A stretch of 56,154 nt of DNA, from positions 1 to 56,154 of the forward strand of contig DASSKO010000091.1 in NCBI GenBank assembly GCA_035690425.1, in the 5' to 3' direction. A program made the position numbers and the translations under genes. Of the stretch, positions 39,060-50,449 are shown piece after piece. The notes beneath the pieces are model-generated. The model was not told where the DNA came from. It saw only the letters and a program-made list of their open reading frames with translations, and ran no database searches. The DNA comes from DASSKO01 sp035690425. GTDB taxonomy: Bacteria > Actinomycetota > Actinomycetes > Propionibacteriales > Nocardioidaceae. Each line of letters opens with the position of its first letter. The stretch's first letter is position 1.

Positions 39060-40073
39060 TCAGCCCGGGTGTGCAGCGCCCCGCCGGCGACCGCCTCGGT
39101 CGCCGGCTGTCGCCAGCCCCGCTCCGACCAGCGTGAGGGCTGCACCGGTCAGGGTGATGGCGCCCGCCGCGGTGTCGGCGACGAAGAAGTCCAGGGCCAC
39201 GGCACCGAGCACCTGGCCGGACACCGTGCCAAGGGTGAGCAGGAGTACGCCGAGATACCGCACGAGCAGCGCAATCGCGCTGACGAACACCACGCCGGCG
39301 GCGCCACCGACGTACAGCCACCCCTCCCCGCCCCACGGAGCGGGGAGGGGCTCGCTGGCCGGGTGGGTCACAGCGACCACGACGGCTACGGCCACCAGCA
39401 CCACGGTGCCCACGGAGAAGTTCACCCAGGCGGCGGCGAACGGCCCGCCGACGACGGCGACGTGGCCGTTCAGGGCCTGTTGACCGGCGGCAAGGACACC
39501 GGCCACGAACGGCAGAGCGGTGAGTGCCAGCGCCGCCACCGGCAGCGCGGAGGCGCCGGCGAGCCGGTCCGACACCGACAACGCCACCGCAGCAACGGCC
39601 AACATGGCGCCGACACTGCGGGTCGCCGACACCGGCTTTGGGCCGGCAGGCCCGAGACCGATGTGGTCGACCCACAGGCCGCTGACCGACTGGCCGGCGA
39701 CGACCGCAAGGCTGAACAACGCGACGCCGATCGTCGCAACCGTCAAGCCCTGCGTCGCCACCAGGTAGGCACCGATGACACCGCCGGCGGCGTACCAGGG
39801 CCGCAGCCGTCCCGAGCGCAGCGCCGACCACACTTCGGCCAGTCCCCGGCGTTGGCCAGGCCGCAGACACATCGCGGTCAGCAACAGCCATCCGCTGGAG
39901 AAGCTGACCAGTGCGGCGTTGATGCCGCCGCCGGCGCCACCGCCCATCCGGGCCGCCAGCGCACCGTTGACCTGCGACTGGACCGACAGCACACCGCCCA
40001 TCAGTACCGCGGTGAGCAGTGCGACCAACGTGCCCATCGGCGGCGGGTGCGGCGACGGGGGAGCAGAGGACAC
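39060..40073 (-). CDS. DMT superfamily transporter, YdcZ-like duplicated
   Basis: 337 aa with about ten hydrophobic segments arranged as two similar halves, each starting with a GxxxxxQxxxNG-like turn (SVQSQVNGALAAR and AGQQALNGHVAVV). This is the pattern of the YdcZ (DUF606) branch of drug/metabolite transporters in its fused two-copy form. The substrate is unknown. GTG 40073 is preceded by GACAAT at 7 nt; ATG 40037 would also keep the first membrane span. It is divergent from the VOC gene at 40153, with only 79 bp between the starts. Confidence 0.8.
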   Translation of the reverse strand: MSSAPPSPHPPPMGTLVALLTAVLMGGVLSVQSQVNGALAARMGGGAGGGINAALVSFSSGWLLLTAMCLRPGQRRGLAEVWSALRSGRLRPWYAAGGVIGAYLVATQGLTVATIGVALFSLAVVAGQSVSGLWVDHIGLGPAGPKPVSATRSVGAMLAVAAVALSVSDRLAGASALPVAALALTALPFVAGVLAAGQQALNGHVAVVGGPFAAAWVNFSVGTVVLVAVAVVVAVTHPASEPLPAPWGGEGWLYVGGAAGVVFVSAIALLVRYLGVLLLTLGTVSGQVLGAVALDFFVADTAAGAITLTGAALTLVGAGLATAGDRGGRRRGAAHPG

Positions 40074-40152
40074 GCAGGCGATTGTCCAGCAGTCGCCTTC
40101 AGGCCGTTGCATCCCGGCGCTTGTCGAGCCTGTCGGGCGGTAGGTTGCAGGC

Positions 40153-40584
40153 ATGGATCAGTCCGTACATTTCATCACGGTGGCGACACCCGATCTCGAT
40201 GCGGCGCGGACCTTCTACGTCGAAGGACTCGGCTGGACGCCGACGCTCGACGTGCCCGAGGTGATCATTTTCTTCCAGGTTGGTCACGGCCTGATCCTGG
40301 GCCTCTTCGAGGCCACGAAGTTCGATGCGGACATCGGACGCGAAGGTGAGGACGAGTGGGCTGCCCGTGGGTTCACACTGTCACACAACGTCGACAGCGC
40401 GCCCGCCGTCGACGCTGTCATCGATGCAGCGGCAGCGGCCGGAGCGCGCGTCGTCAAGCCCGGTCAACCGGCCGACTTCGGCGGCTATCACGGCCACTTC
40501 GCCGATCCCAACGGCATCGTGTGGGAGGTGGCATACAACCCCGGCTGGGATGTCGACGACTCCGGCACCGTGTCGATCAGCTGA
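40153..40584 (+). CDS. VOC family protein (first of cluster)
   Basis: 143 aa, one vicinal-oxygen-chelate domain of two beta-alpha-beta-beta-beta repeats: VHFITVATPDLDAARTFYVE at the start and GHFADPNGIVWEVAYNPGW at the end, with the metal-ligand Glu in WEVAYN. Related proteins are glyoxalases, dioxygenases and bleomycin/fosfomycin resistance proteins; the substrate cannot be assigned. ATG 40153 lies six bases behind TAGGTT (40141-40146) and is probably leaderless. Confidence 0.88.
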   Translation: MDQSVHFITVATPDLDAARTFYVEGLGWTPTLDVPEVIIFFQVGHGLILGLFEATKFDADIGREGEDEWAARGFTLSHNVDSAPAVDAVIDAAAAAGARVVKPGQPADFGGYHGHFADPNGIVWEVAYNPGWDVDDSGTVSIS

Positions 40585-40685
40585 CGCCGAGAGTTCGTGC
40601 CCTGGCGCCTGCCTAGCGTTCGACCGCCCTCGGGGGACGACAACGGCGCTAGGCAACTCCGGTGCGACGTGGCACGATCTCGCAG

Positions 40686-41135
40686 GTGAGCAGCAGTTCC
40701 GCCTCGACACAGCATCTGCGCGACCTCGCGCGCCTGCGCCGCGTCCGCGACCGGATCGACCGGGAGTACGCGCAGCCGCTGGACGTCGAGGCGCTCGCCC
40801 GCAGCGCGCACATGTCGGCCGGGCACCTCAGCCGTGAGTTCCGGCGCGCCTACGGCGAGTCGCCGTACAGCTACCTGATGACGCGGCGCATCGAGCGCGC
40901 GATGGCGCTGCTGCGTCGTGGCGACCTCAGCGTCACCGACGTCTGTTTCGCGGTCGGCTGCGCCTCGCTGGGCACCTTCAGCACTCGGTTCACAGAGCTG
41001 GTCGGCGTGCCGCCGAGCGTCTATCGGCGCCAGGCAGCCGACGCGTCGGCGGGAATGCCGCCGTGCGTGGCGAAACAGGTGACCAGACCGATCAGGAATC
41101 GAGAAGCGCCGGTCAGCGAGCCGCAGCTAGCGTGA
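40686..41135 (+). CDS. AraC family HTH regulator, short form
   Basis: 149 aa, only the double HTH of AraC/XylS proteins with no sensor domain: RRVRDRIDREYAQPLDVEAL, HMSAGHLSREFRRAYGESPY, then LSVTDVCFAVGCASLGTFST and RFTELVGVPPSVYRR. GTG 40686 is used. The stop is overlapped by the next VOC gene (GTGA at 41132), so the regulator and enzyme are translated together; it probably controls this small cluster. Confidence 0.9.
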   Translation: MSSSSASTQHLRDLARLRRVRDRIDREYAQPLDVEALARSAHMSAGHLSREFRRAYGESPYSYLMTRRIERAMALLRRGDLSVTDVCFAVGCASLGTFSTRFTELVGVPPSVYRRQAADASAGMPPCVAKQVTRPIRNREAPVSEPQLA

Positions 41136-41551
41136 CCGTCATGGACATCACCATTCACACGACCTTCCTGCCGCACGACGACCCGGACGCCTCCCTGGCT
41201 TTCTACCGCGACACCCTCGGCTTCGAGGTTCGGGGCGACGTCGGGAGCGGCAAGATGCGCTGGATCACGGTCGGCCCCGCCAACCAGCCCAGCACCTCCA
41301 TTCTGCTGGCACCGCCGGCCGCCGACCCCGGCGTCACCGACGACGAGCGCCGCACCATCACCGAGATGATGGCCAAGGGCACCTACGGATGGATCATGCT
41401 GGCCACCGAGGACCTCGACGGCACCTTCGAGAAGCTGCAGGCGGGCGATGCCGAGGTCGTCCAGGAGCCGACCGAGCAGCCATGGGGGACACGAGACTGC
41501 GCCTTCCGCGATCCCGCGGGCAACCTGGTCCGCATCCAGCAGTTGCGCTGA
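41132..41551 (+). CDS. VOC family protein coupled to AraC gene
   Basis: 139 aa (136 from ATG 41141). A VOC domain with HDDPDASLAFYRDTLGFEVR at the start and GTRDCAFRDPAGNLVRIQQL at the end. The start GTG 41132 overlaps the AraC stop. The pairing of an AraC regulator, a VOC protein and a UvrA-like protein in this order is a recurrent actinobacterial arrangement. The function may be binding or modifying a toxic small molecule. Confidence 0.9.
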   Translation: MTVMDITIHTTFLPHDDPDASLAFYRDTLGFEVRGDVGSGKMRWITVGPANQPSTSILLAPPAADPGVTDDERRTITEMMAKGTYGWIMLATEDLDGTFEKLQAGDAEVVQEPTEQPWGTRDCAFRDPAGNLVRIQQLR

Positions 41552-41578
41552 GCCCGCGACCGAAGGGGAGGATGAACC

Positions 41579-43963
<2,385 letters not shown>

Positions 43964-44012
43964 CCGAGGGATGTCGCGGACACACGAAACCCGTTATGAA
44001 CGGAGGAAGCCG

Positions 44013-44474
44013 ATGAGCCGCCACATCCAGGTCACCTTCGACGCCCACGATCCGCGGGCGCTGTCGTCCTTCTGGCGCGACGTACTGGGCTACGTCCACC
44101 CCAGCCCGCCTGGAGTCGACCTGCCCGAGGACGCCGACCCGCTGGCCGCGTGGGACGACTTCCTCGCGCGGGCCGGCGTACCGGAGGAGCAGCGCAACAC
44201 GAGATCGGCCATCGAGGACCCGGGCGGGCACGGCCCACGACTGTTCTTCCAGCAGGTGCCGGAGGACAAGGTCGCCAAGAACCGCGTTCACCTCGACGTC
44301 CGTTCGGCTCCCGGACTGCAGGGAGAGGAGCGGATGGCGGCGCTGGAGGCCGAGTGCGACCGGCTCGTCGCGCTGGGTGCCACGCGGGTACGTCGCTACG
44401 AGCCCGAGCCTCCGCTGAGCGCCGGCTTCATCGTGATGACCGACCCCGAGGGCAACGAATTCTGCCTGGACTGA
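44013..44474 (+). CDS. VOC family protein (third of cluster)
   Basis: 153 aa VOC domain with HIQVTFDAHDPRALSSFWRD at the start, KNRVHLDVR in the middle and DPEGNEFCLD at the end, the glyoxalase-like group with two recognisable halves. ATG 44013 follows GGAGG. It is 49 bp downstream of the UvrA-like gene and probably on the same transcript, so three VOC proteins lie within 4.3 kb. Confidence 0.88.
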   Translation: MSRHIQVTFDAHDPRALSSFWRDVLGYVHPSPPGVDLPEDADPLAAWDDFLARAGVPEEQRNTRSAIEDPGGHGPRLFFQQVPEDKVAKNRVHLDVRSAPGLQGEERMAALEAECDRLVALGATRVRRYEPEPPLSAGFIVMTDPEGNEFCLD

Positions 44475-44566
44475 CGCCGCTCAGCTGTAGTCGCGGCTGT
44501 CCTACCGAAGTGGCAAGCACGAGTGGCGTCGGCTGTCGTGGTCGATCGGTTGCATCTCGACGTGCC

Positions 44567-44758
44567 ATGCCGAGGTTCCTGGCAATGGCCGAGCGCCGAG
44601 GGCGGCTCTCGGCAAGCCAGCACGATCAAGCCAAGGAGTCCTTGGCTTGGCTATGGACCGAGATCGACAGACGTGTCGAACTCGACGCTCAACTCATGAC
44701 GGCAGCCCGGGAGATGTCCTACCAGCACGCGCTTGGTGGCTACGCCGCCGAGACGTGA
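44567..44758 (+). CDS. Small hypothetical protein
   Basis: 63 aa from ATG 44567 to TGA 44758: MPRFLAMAERRGRLSASQHD at the start, then an amphipathic helical stretch and SYQHALGGYAAET at the end. There is no clear ribosome site and no known domain. A free-standing 63-codon frame is weak evidence in this composition. Confidence 0.3.
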   Translation: MPRFLAMAERRGRLSASQHDQAKESLAWLWTEIDRRVELDAQLMTAAREMSYQHALGGYAAET

Positions 44759-44766
44759 CTCGATAG

Positions 44767-45180
44767 TTAACTGGCAGGGACGGGAGTTGATGAGGCGGGA
44801 GTACCGGGCGCGATGGCGTCTTTGATCGCTTGCGCTTCGCTGTCGAGGAGCGACCTCTCGCGTTCCGGCGACTCGGCCTTGAGGGTCCAGCCGTCTCCTG
44901 CGTAGCGAGGGATGACGTGAAGGTGGAAGTGGAAAACCGTGCAAGGCTCGTGCCATGTCATGACCGACCGACCAAACGTGAGCGCTAGTGGCTCCATCGA
45001 GGTCTTCGAGGCCACCGCGTGCTCGCGTGGCACGACGAGAAGATGGCCGGGTGTGACTGGGTTCAGGTCCATGAAGACCACGACGGTCTCGTCCGCGTAC
45101 ACCACACTGGCCTCGGCCTGTCGGGCCACAATGGCGCAGAAGATGCACCCCTGCGCCGCCGATGTCGCGTTCTGTGTCAT
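44767..45180 (-). CDS. HIT family hydrolase, unusually short centre
   Basis: 137 aa. HIT proteins hydrolyse nucleoside phosphoramidates or dinucleotides. The N-terminal CIFCAIVARQAEASVVYADE and VVFMDLNPVTPGHLLVVPRE are normal and the His triad FHFHLHVIPRY is present. The part between the proline-rich strand and the triad has only about 30 residues (SMEPLALTFGRSVMTWHEPC), where family members usually have 50 or more, so an internal deletion is likely. A much longer frame extends upstream to 45492 but its residues show no homology. Confidence 0.8.
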   Translation of the reverse strand: MTQNATSAAQGCIFCAIVARQAEASVVYADETVVVFMDLNPVTPGHLLVVPREHAVASKTSMEPLALTFGRSVMTWHEPCTVFHFHLHVIPRYAGDGWTLKAESPERERSLLDSEAQAIKDAIAPGTPASSTPVPAS

Positions 45181-45525
45181 GCGCGCAATAGTCCCAGGGC
45201 GTCCAGACAGGGTGCTACTCAGTTGATGCCGGAGCCTGACCTCTACCGACCGCTCATCGGCGACGTATTGGGAGTAAACGCTGGCGGAGCCGATGGCGTG
45301 TCGCTCGATCGTGGATGGGTGATAACCCAGAGCGTGAACGCCGATAAGCGACATTATGTCAACTAGCGGGGGCGGGGCCGCCGACCCGACCTTCACCCCG
45401 AGCGCGCGACACCATCCCCTGTCCAACCCGCGCTGGGCATCAACTATGCACCGGACGGATTGGAGAAGTGGCCCCAACCGTCGCACACCCATCGCCGGCC
45501 AGCGGCTCGCCGAAGCTTGCGGCGC

Positions 45526-46188
45526 TCACGAGCCGGACGTGCCGAAAGCCGCCACCGCGTCGTTGATCGGCGTATCTCCGCCGACTGCCTGCAACGTCTG
45601 ACGGCTTCCCGCGCCGGTCTCCAGCAGCGCGGCGATCACGGCCGCGACGTCGTCACGGCTGACCTCGCCGTAGCCCGTCGACGCACCGAGCTCGACGCGG
45701 CCCGTGGGATCGTCGTTGGTGAGTCGGCCGGGCCTCAGCACGGTCCAGTCCAGATCGCGTCCGCGCAGGTCGGCCTCGGCAGCACCTTTGGCCCGCAGGT
45801 ACGCCGCCATCACCTCGTCGAGGTCGGGGTCGTCGGCCCGGTCCACGCCCATCGAGCTGATCTGCACATGCCGGCGTACTGCGGCCTCCTCGCACGCCTG
45901 CCCCAGCAGCGCTGCGGCGCCCCGGTCGACCGTCTCCTTGCGCGCCACCCCGCTGCCCGGGCCCGCACCCGCGGCGAAGACAGCCGCGTCGGCGCTCTGG
46001 AGCACAGTCGCCACCACGTCGGTGTCCGCGGTCTCCAGATCGATGACCTCGGCCTCTCCCCCGGCCGCGACGACGTCGTCTCTGTGGTCGGGATTGCGGA
46101 TGAGCCCCACGACCTCATGTCTTGTCGACAACAGCCGGGTGAGGCGTAAGGCAATCTGGCCATGTCCTCCGGCGATCACGATGCGCAT
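45526..46188 (-). CDS. NAD(P)-binding oxidoreductase, NmrA/YhfK-like
   Basis: 220 aa atypical short-chain dehydrogenase. The dinucleotide motif is GGHGQIALRL (GxxGxxA type) in MRIVIAGGHGQIA. Later features are VFAAGAGPGSGVARKETVDR, VQISSMGVDRADD and WTVLRPGRLT. The YxxxK of classical SDRs is replaced by YLRAKGAAE. Probably a sugar epimerase-like or NADPH-sensor protein; the substrate is not known. ATG 46188 is used (a GTG two codons earlier is possible). It is divergent from pepN with an 80-bp gap. Confidence 0.85.
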   Translation of the reverse strand: MRIVIAGGHGQIALRLTRLLSTRHEVVGLIRNPDHRDDVVAAGGEAEVIDLETADTDVVATVLQSADAAVFAAGAGPGSGVARKETVDRGAAALLGQACEEAAVRRHVQISSMGVDRADDPDLDEVMAAYLRAKGAAEADLRGRDLDWTVLRPGRLTNDDPTGRVELGASTGYGEVSRDDVAAVIAALLETGAGSRQTLQAVGGDTPINDAVAAFGTSGS

Positions 46189-46268
46189 GGTCACCGACTA
46201 CCCATCTCCGGCTGGCGGCATGCCGCCGTGTCGGCCCGCACCTCGACCCGGCGTTCTACGGTGGGCTC

Positions 46269-48746
46269 ATGCCGAGTCTCACCCTTGCCGAGGCCCAACA
46301 ACGGGCCGGACTTCTCGTCGTCGACCACTACACCCTCGAGCTCGACCTGACCCGCGGCAGCGAGGTCTTCACCTCCACGACGACGGTGCGGTTCTCCTGC
46401 CACCACCTCGATGGTGCGGCGGACGCCAGCAGCTGGATCGACGTACAGCCCCGCGGCGTGCGTCGAGCGGTGCTCAACGACCAGCCGATCGACGTCGACG
46501 ACCTACGGGACGGTCGCCTGCCGTTGCGCGGGCTGGGCGAGTCCAACACCGTGGTGATCGAGGCCGACATGGCATACAGCCACGACGGCGAGGGCCTGCA
46601 CCGTGCCGTCGACCCGGCCGACGACCGGGTCTACCTCTACGCGATGTCCTTCCTCGACGCGGCGCCGCGGATCTTCGCCTGTTTCGACCAGCCCGACCTC
46701 AAGGCGCCCTACGACGTCGCGGTCACCGCACCCGCGGACTGGACGGTCGTCGGCAACGGCGCTGCCACCCGCCTCGCGGACGGTCGATGGCGGCTGGCGA
46801 CGACCCAGCCCCTGTCGACCTACCTCGTGACCCTGGTCGCTGGGCCCTACCACTCCGTCCGCGCCGAGCACGACGGCATCAGCCTCGGCCTGCACGTCAA
46901 GCAGTCGCTGGCCGCACACCTGGAGGAGCAGGCCGAGGAGATCCTGACCGTCACGGCGGCGTGCTTCGACGAGTATCACCGGCTTTTCGGCATCCGCTAC
47001 CCGTTCGGTGACTATCACCAGGCGTTCGTGCCCGAGTTCAACGCCGGCGCGATGGAGAACCCCGGCTGCGTCACCTTCCGCGACTCGATGGTCCTGCGCG
47101 GCCGCCCCACCGACGCCGAGCGCAGCACCCGGGCCAACACCATCGCGCACGAGATGGCGCACCAGTGGTTCGGCAACCTGGTGACGATGCAGTGGTGGGA
47201 CGACCTCTGGCTCAACGAGTCGTTCGCGGAGTACATGGGATACCGGGTCTGTGACGCGGTCACCGACTTCCGCGACGGCTGGGTCGAGCAGGCCTACGTG
47301 CGCAACCGCTGGGGCATGGTCGCCGACGAGCGGTCTACCACCCACCCGGTGGCAGGCCGGGACGCCGTCGACGCGGCCGCAGCCCTGGCCAACTTCGACG
47401 GGATCTCCTACGCCAAGGGCGCATCCGTCCTCAAGCAGCTGCGGACGCACATCGGTGACGAGATCTTCATCGGTGGAGTAGTGCTGCACCTGCGTGCCCA
47501 CGCCTTCGGCAACGCCACCTTCGCCGACCTGCTGGCGTCCTGGGCCGACGCGGGAGCGCAGGGTCTCGGCGACTGGGCGGAGCAGTGGTTGCGCACCTGC
47601 GGCGCCGACACCATCAGCGTCGAGGTCTCCGACGACGCGGTGTGGCTGCGGCGCACGCCCCCCGCAGCCCACCCGTCGCGACGTCCGCACACGCTGTGGG
47701 CCGCGGCGGTCGACGGCACCCGGTCCACCGAGCATCTGGTCGCGCTGGGCCAGGATCAGGACCGAGTCGCGTTGCCCGCCGGCATCGCCAACAGCGCGCT
47801 GGTCGTGCCGGACGCGCACGACGACACGTGGGCGAAGGTGCGGCTGGACCCGCACTCGGTCGCATCGCTGGCCGAGCGGCTGCCGACCATCGAGTCCGCC
47901 GTGACCCGCGGGGTGGTGTGGAACTCACTGCGGTTCGGCGTGGACGACGCGGAAGTCGATCCCCACCAGGTGCTGGGGTTGCTGGAGCACACGCTTCCGG
48001 CCGAGGAGCAGGAGATCGCCGTCGGCAGCATGCTGAGGTGGGCGCGCACGCACCTGGTCGACCGGTACCTCCCCGGCGAGGCGACCGGCACCCGGGTCGC
48101 GCGGCTGGCCAGCAGGTGCCTCGATGCCGCCGCGCCCGGCTCGAGCCGACAGATCGTCGCGGCACGGGCGGTCGCCTCGTGCTCGGTCGAACCCGACGCC
48201 TTGCAGGGCTGGCTGGACGGCACCGCGGCTCCCGACGGCCTGCAGGTCGACGCCGACCTGCGCTGGATGGCGCTGACCCGGCTGTCCGAGCTCGGTGCGA
48301 TCGACGAGGCGATGATCGACACCGAGCACCGGCGTGACCCGTCCGCGCAGGGAGCGGTGCACGCCGCCCGGTGCCGTGCCGCACTCCCCTCCCCTGCCGC
48401 GAAGCAGCGTGCCTGGGAGGTGCTGGTCGCGGACTCCGCGGTCAGCAACTACGTGCTCTATGCCACCGCGGAGGGCTTCTGGAACGCGTCCCAGGACACG
48501 GTCACCGCCCCCTACGTGTCGCGCTACTTCACCGAGATGCCGGCGACCTCGCGGATCCGCAACGGCTGGGTCGTCTCCCACACGGTGCGCCTCGCCTTCC
48601 CCCTCCACCATGCCGACACCTCCACGCTGCGCCTCGCCGAGGCTGCGCTCGAAGACGAGATGGAGCCCGGAGTACGCCGGGCACTCGCCGACGGCACCGA
48701 CGACCTGCGCCGCGCGGTGCGGGTACGCCAGGTGTGGGGGCGCTGA
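46269..48746 (+). CDS. pepN: Aminopeptidase N
   Basis: 825 aa M1 zinc aminopeptidase that removes N-terminal residues from peptides. The substrate-binding GAMENPGCVTF and the zinc site H294-E295-x2-H298 with E317 (HEMAHQWFGNL...WLNESFAEY) are intact. The C-terminal half is the helical ERAP1-like domain of actinobacterial enzymes. ATG 46269 lies six bases behind TACGGT (46257-46262) with no Shine-Dalgarno, so it is probably leaderless. Confidence 0.96.
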   Translation: MPSLTLAEAQQRAGLLVVDHYTLELDLTRGSEVFTSTTTVRFSCHHLDGAADASSWIDVQPRGVRRAVLNDQPIDVDDLRDGRLPLRGLGESNTVVIEADMAYSHDGEGLHRAVDPADDRVYLYAMSFLDAAPRIFACFDQPDLKAPYDVAVTAPADWTVVGNGAATRLADGRWRLATTQPLSTYLVTLVAGPYHSVRAEHDGISLGLHVKQSLAAHLEEQAEEILTVTAACFDEYHRLFGIRYPFGDYHQAFVPEFNAGAMENPGCVTFRDSMVLRGRPTDAERSTRANTIAHEMAHQWFGNLVTMQWWDDLWLNESFAEYMGYRVCDAVTDFRDGWVEQAYVRNRWGMVADERSTTHPVAGRDAVDAAAALANFDGISYAKGASVLKQLRTHIGDEIFIGGVVLHLRAHAFGNATFADLLASWADAGAQGLGDWAEQWLRTCGADTISVEVSDDAVWLRRTPPAAHPSRRPHTLWAAAVDGTRSTEHLVALGQDQDRVALPAGIANSALVVPDAHDDTWAKVRLDPHSVASLAERLPTIESAVTRGVVWNSLRFGVDDAEVDPHQVLGLLEHTLPAEEQEIAVGSMLRWARTHLVDRYLPGEATGTRVARLASRCLDAAAPGSSRQIVAARAVASCSVEPDALQGWLDGTAAPDGLQVDADLRWMALTRLSELGAIDEAMIDTEHRRDPSAQGAVHAARCRAALPSPAAKQRAWEVLVADSAVSNYVLYATAEGFWNASQDTVTAPYVSRYFTEMPATSRIRNGWVVSHTVRLAFPLHHADTSTLRLAEAALEDEMEPGVRRALADGTDDLRRAVRVRQVWGR

Positions 48747-48750
48747 GCAG

Positions 48751-49227
48751 ATGGCCGCCAGCAACTACATCTGCGACCTGCGGCGCCGCATCGGGCAGGA
48801 CCTGTTGCTGCTGCCGGCGGTCATGGCCGTCGTACACGACTCCGCCGGCCGGGTGCTCGTGCAGCAGCGCGCCGATGATGGCAGCTGGGAGCTGCCGGGC
48901 GGGCTGATCGACCCGGGGGAACAGCCTGCGCAGGCGCTGGTCCGGGAGGTGCGCGAGGAGACCGGTCTGCTGGTGCGACCCACCCGGGTGCTGTCGGTCG
49001 AGACCCACCCGCAGCACCGGTACCCGCACGGTGATCTGATCCAGTGCACCGTCACGGTCTTCGCCGCAGACGTGGTCACGGGCGAGCTGGGCGGTCAGGA
49101 CGAGGAGGCGCGCGGGCACATGTTCGTGAGCACGAACGAGTTGATCACCCTCCGAGTTCGTGGGGGGCACGCCGTCGGCGCGGGGGTGGCCTTCGCCTGG
49201 GACGAGAGGTGGCTCGAGCAACGATGA
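48751..49227 (+). CDS. NUDIX hydrolase
   Basis: 158 aa. The Nudix box G-x5-E-x7-REUxEExGU is complete as GGLIDPGEQPAQALVREVRE followed by ETGLLV. The 18 residues before the fold (MAASNYICDLRRRIGQDLLL) are typical of the ADP-ribose/NADH pyrophosphatase-like actinobacterial group. Four bases after the pepN stop, so co-transcribed and perhaps coupled. The substrate is not predictable. Confidence 0.9.
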   Translation: MAASNYICDLRRRIGQDLLLLPAVMAVVHDSAGRVLVQQRADDGSWELPGGLIDPGEQPAQALVREVREETGLLVRPTRVLSVETHPQHRYPHGDLIQCTVTVFAADVVTGELGGQDEEARGHMFVSTNELITLRVRGGHAVGAGVAFAWDERWLEQR

Positions 49228-49248
49228 CGTGGCACGCCCGCGGCGCGC

Positions 49249-49515
49249 TCAGCCGAACAGGCCGTCGACGAAGCTGGAGAACTGGGGGCGTGCGGGAGCC
49301 GGCGGTGGCGCCGGCATCGACTCGGTGATGCGTGGCAGCGGCTGCGTCTGCGGGCCGCGCGAGACATGCCAGTCGTTCTCGTTGTCGATCAGGGTCGAGC
49401 GATCCACCCGGTCGAGGAAGATGCCGCTGCAGGACTCGCACTGGGCGACATCGACCCCACCCCGGCGGTGGGCCGCCATCTCGCCTTGGCACTTCGGGCA
49501 GGTCATGGTCTCCAT
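49249..49515 (-). CDS. Zinc ribbon protein, zf-TFIIB family
   Basis: 88 aa. A TFIIB-type zinc finger with CPKC and CESC (METMTCPKCQGEMAAHRRGG, then VDVAQCESCSGIFLDRVD), followed by a proline-rich tail. Function unknown. ATG 49515 is used; the gene is convergent with the NUDIX gene and divergent from the GDPD gene. Confidence 0.85.
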   Translation of the reverse strand: METMTCPKCQGEMAAHRRGGVDVAQCESCSGIFLDRVDRSTLIDNENDWHVSRGPQTQPLPRITESMPAPPPAPARPQFSSFVDGLFG

Positions 49516-49597
49516 GACTCAAAACCTACTCCCACCCGCCAGCGATTCCTGGTCAATCCCGACCGGCACGTCGCTGTGAGCCGCGATACTTTCGCGC

Positions 49598-50449
49598 ATG
49601 GCCCCAACCCGATCCGTGCCGGAGCCGTCCGCTGCATTTGGCTACCTCGATCAGGCGGGGCCACTGGCGCTGGCTCATCGAGGTGGCGCCACCGATGAGG
49701 ACGGGCTGGCGCTGGAGAACTCGCGACAAGCCTTTCAGGCGGCTGTCGCGCTGGGGTACCGCTACCTCGAGACCGACGTGCACGTCACTCGAGACGGCGT
49801 GCTGGTGTCGTTCCACGACGAGACGCTCGACCGCACCACGAACCACACCGGTCAGATCGGCGAGCTGCCGTACGCGCAGGTGCGTGCGGCGTTGATCGCG
49901 GGCCGCGAGCCGATTCCCACGCTGGCCGAGCTGCTCGCGGCGTGGCCGGACGTCCGGTGGAACATCGACATCAAGTCGGAGTCCGCGATCGCGCCGCTGG
50001 TCACCCTGCTGCGGGAGGCGGACGCGCTGGACCGGGTCTGTGTCGCGTCCTTCTCGACCGCACGGCTGCGCCGGGCACGGCGGCTTCTCGGCGCGCAGGC
50101 CGCGACCGCGATGGGCCCGGCCGGCGTGGCGGTGCTGGCGTTCGTGCCGTCGCGGCGGCTGCGCCGGTGGCTGCTGCCGGCCGGTGTGCCATGTGTGCAG
50201 GTCCCGCCGTACCTGCCGTTGCGTGGCCCGCTGCGGATGCTGCGCCGGCGAACGCCGCGGCTGGTGACGGCGCGCTTCGTCCGCCGGGTGCACGAGCACG
50301 GCGCCGTGGTGCAGGTCTGGACGGTGAACGACGTCGCCACGATGCACCGACTGCTCGACCTCGGGGTCGACGGAATCATCAGCGACCGGATCGACATCCT
50401 GCGCGATGTGCTGGTCGCACGCGGCCAGTGGAACGCGGCGCGGGCATGA
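49598..50449 (+). CDS. Glycerophosphodiester phosphodiesterase
   Basis: 283 aa, a GDPD TIM barrel that splits glycerophosphodiesters into alcohol and glycerol-3-phosphate. Catalytic motifs: LAHRGG, the metal-binding ETDVHVTRDGVLVSFHD, and the late VWTVND and GVDGIISDR. No signal peptide, so cytoplasmic. ATG 49598 lies 5 nt behind TACTTT (49587-49592). Its stop overlaps the start of the transporter (ATGA). Confidence 0.93.
   Translation: MAPTRSVPEPSAAFGYLDQAGPLALAHRGGATDEDGLALENSRQAFQAAVALGYRYLETDVHVTRDGVLVSFHDETLDRTTNHTGQIGELPYAQVRAALIAGREPIPTLAELLAAWPDVRWNIDIKSESAIAPLVTLLREADALDRVCVASFSTARLRRARRLLGAQAATAMGPAGVAVLAFVPSRRLRRWLLPAGVPCVQVPPYLPLRGPLRMLRRRTPRLVTARFVRRVHEHGAVVQVWTVNDVATMHRLLDLGVDGIISDRIDILRDVLVARGQWNAARA

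Noticed and set aside
45181..45492. N-terminal extension of the HIT protein
   Set aside because: The extra 104 codons show no homology-like pattern; the HIT fold starts just after ATG 45180.
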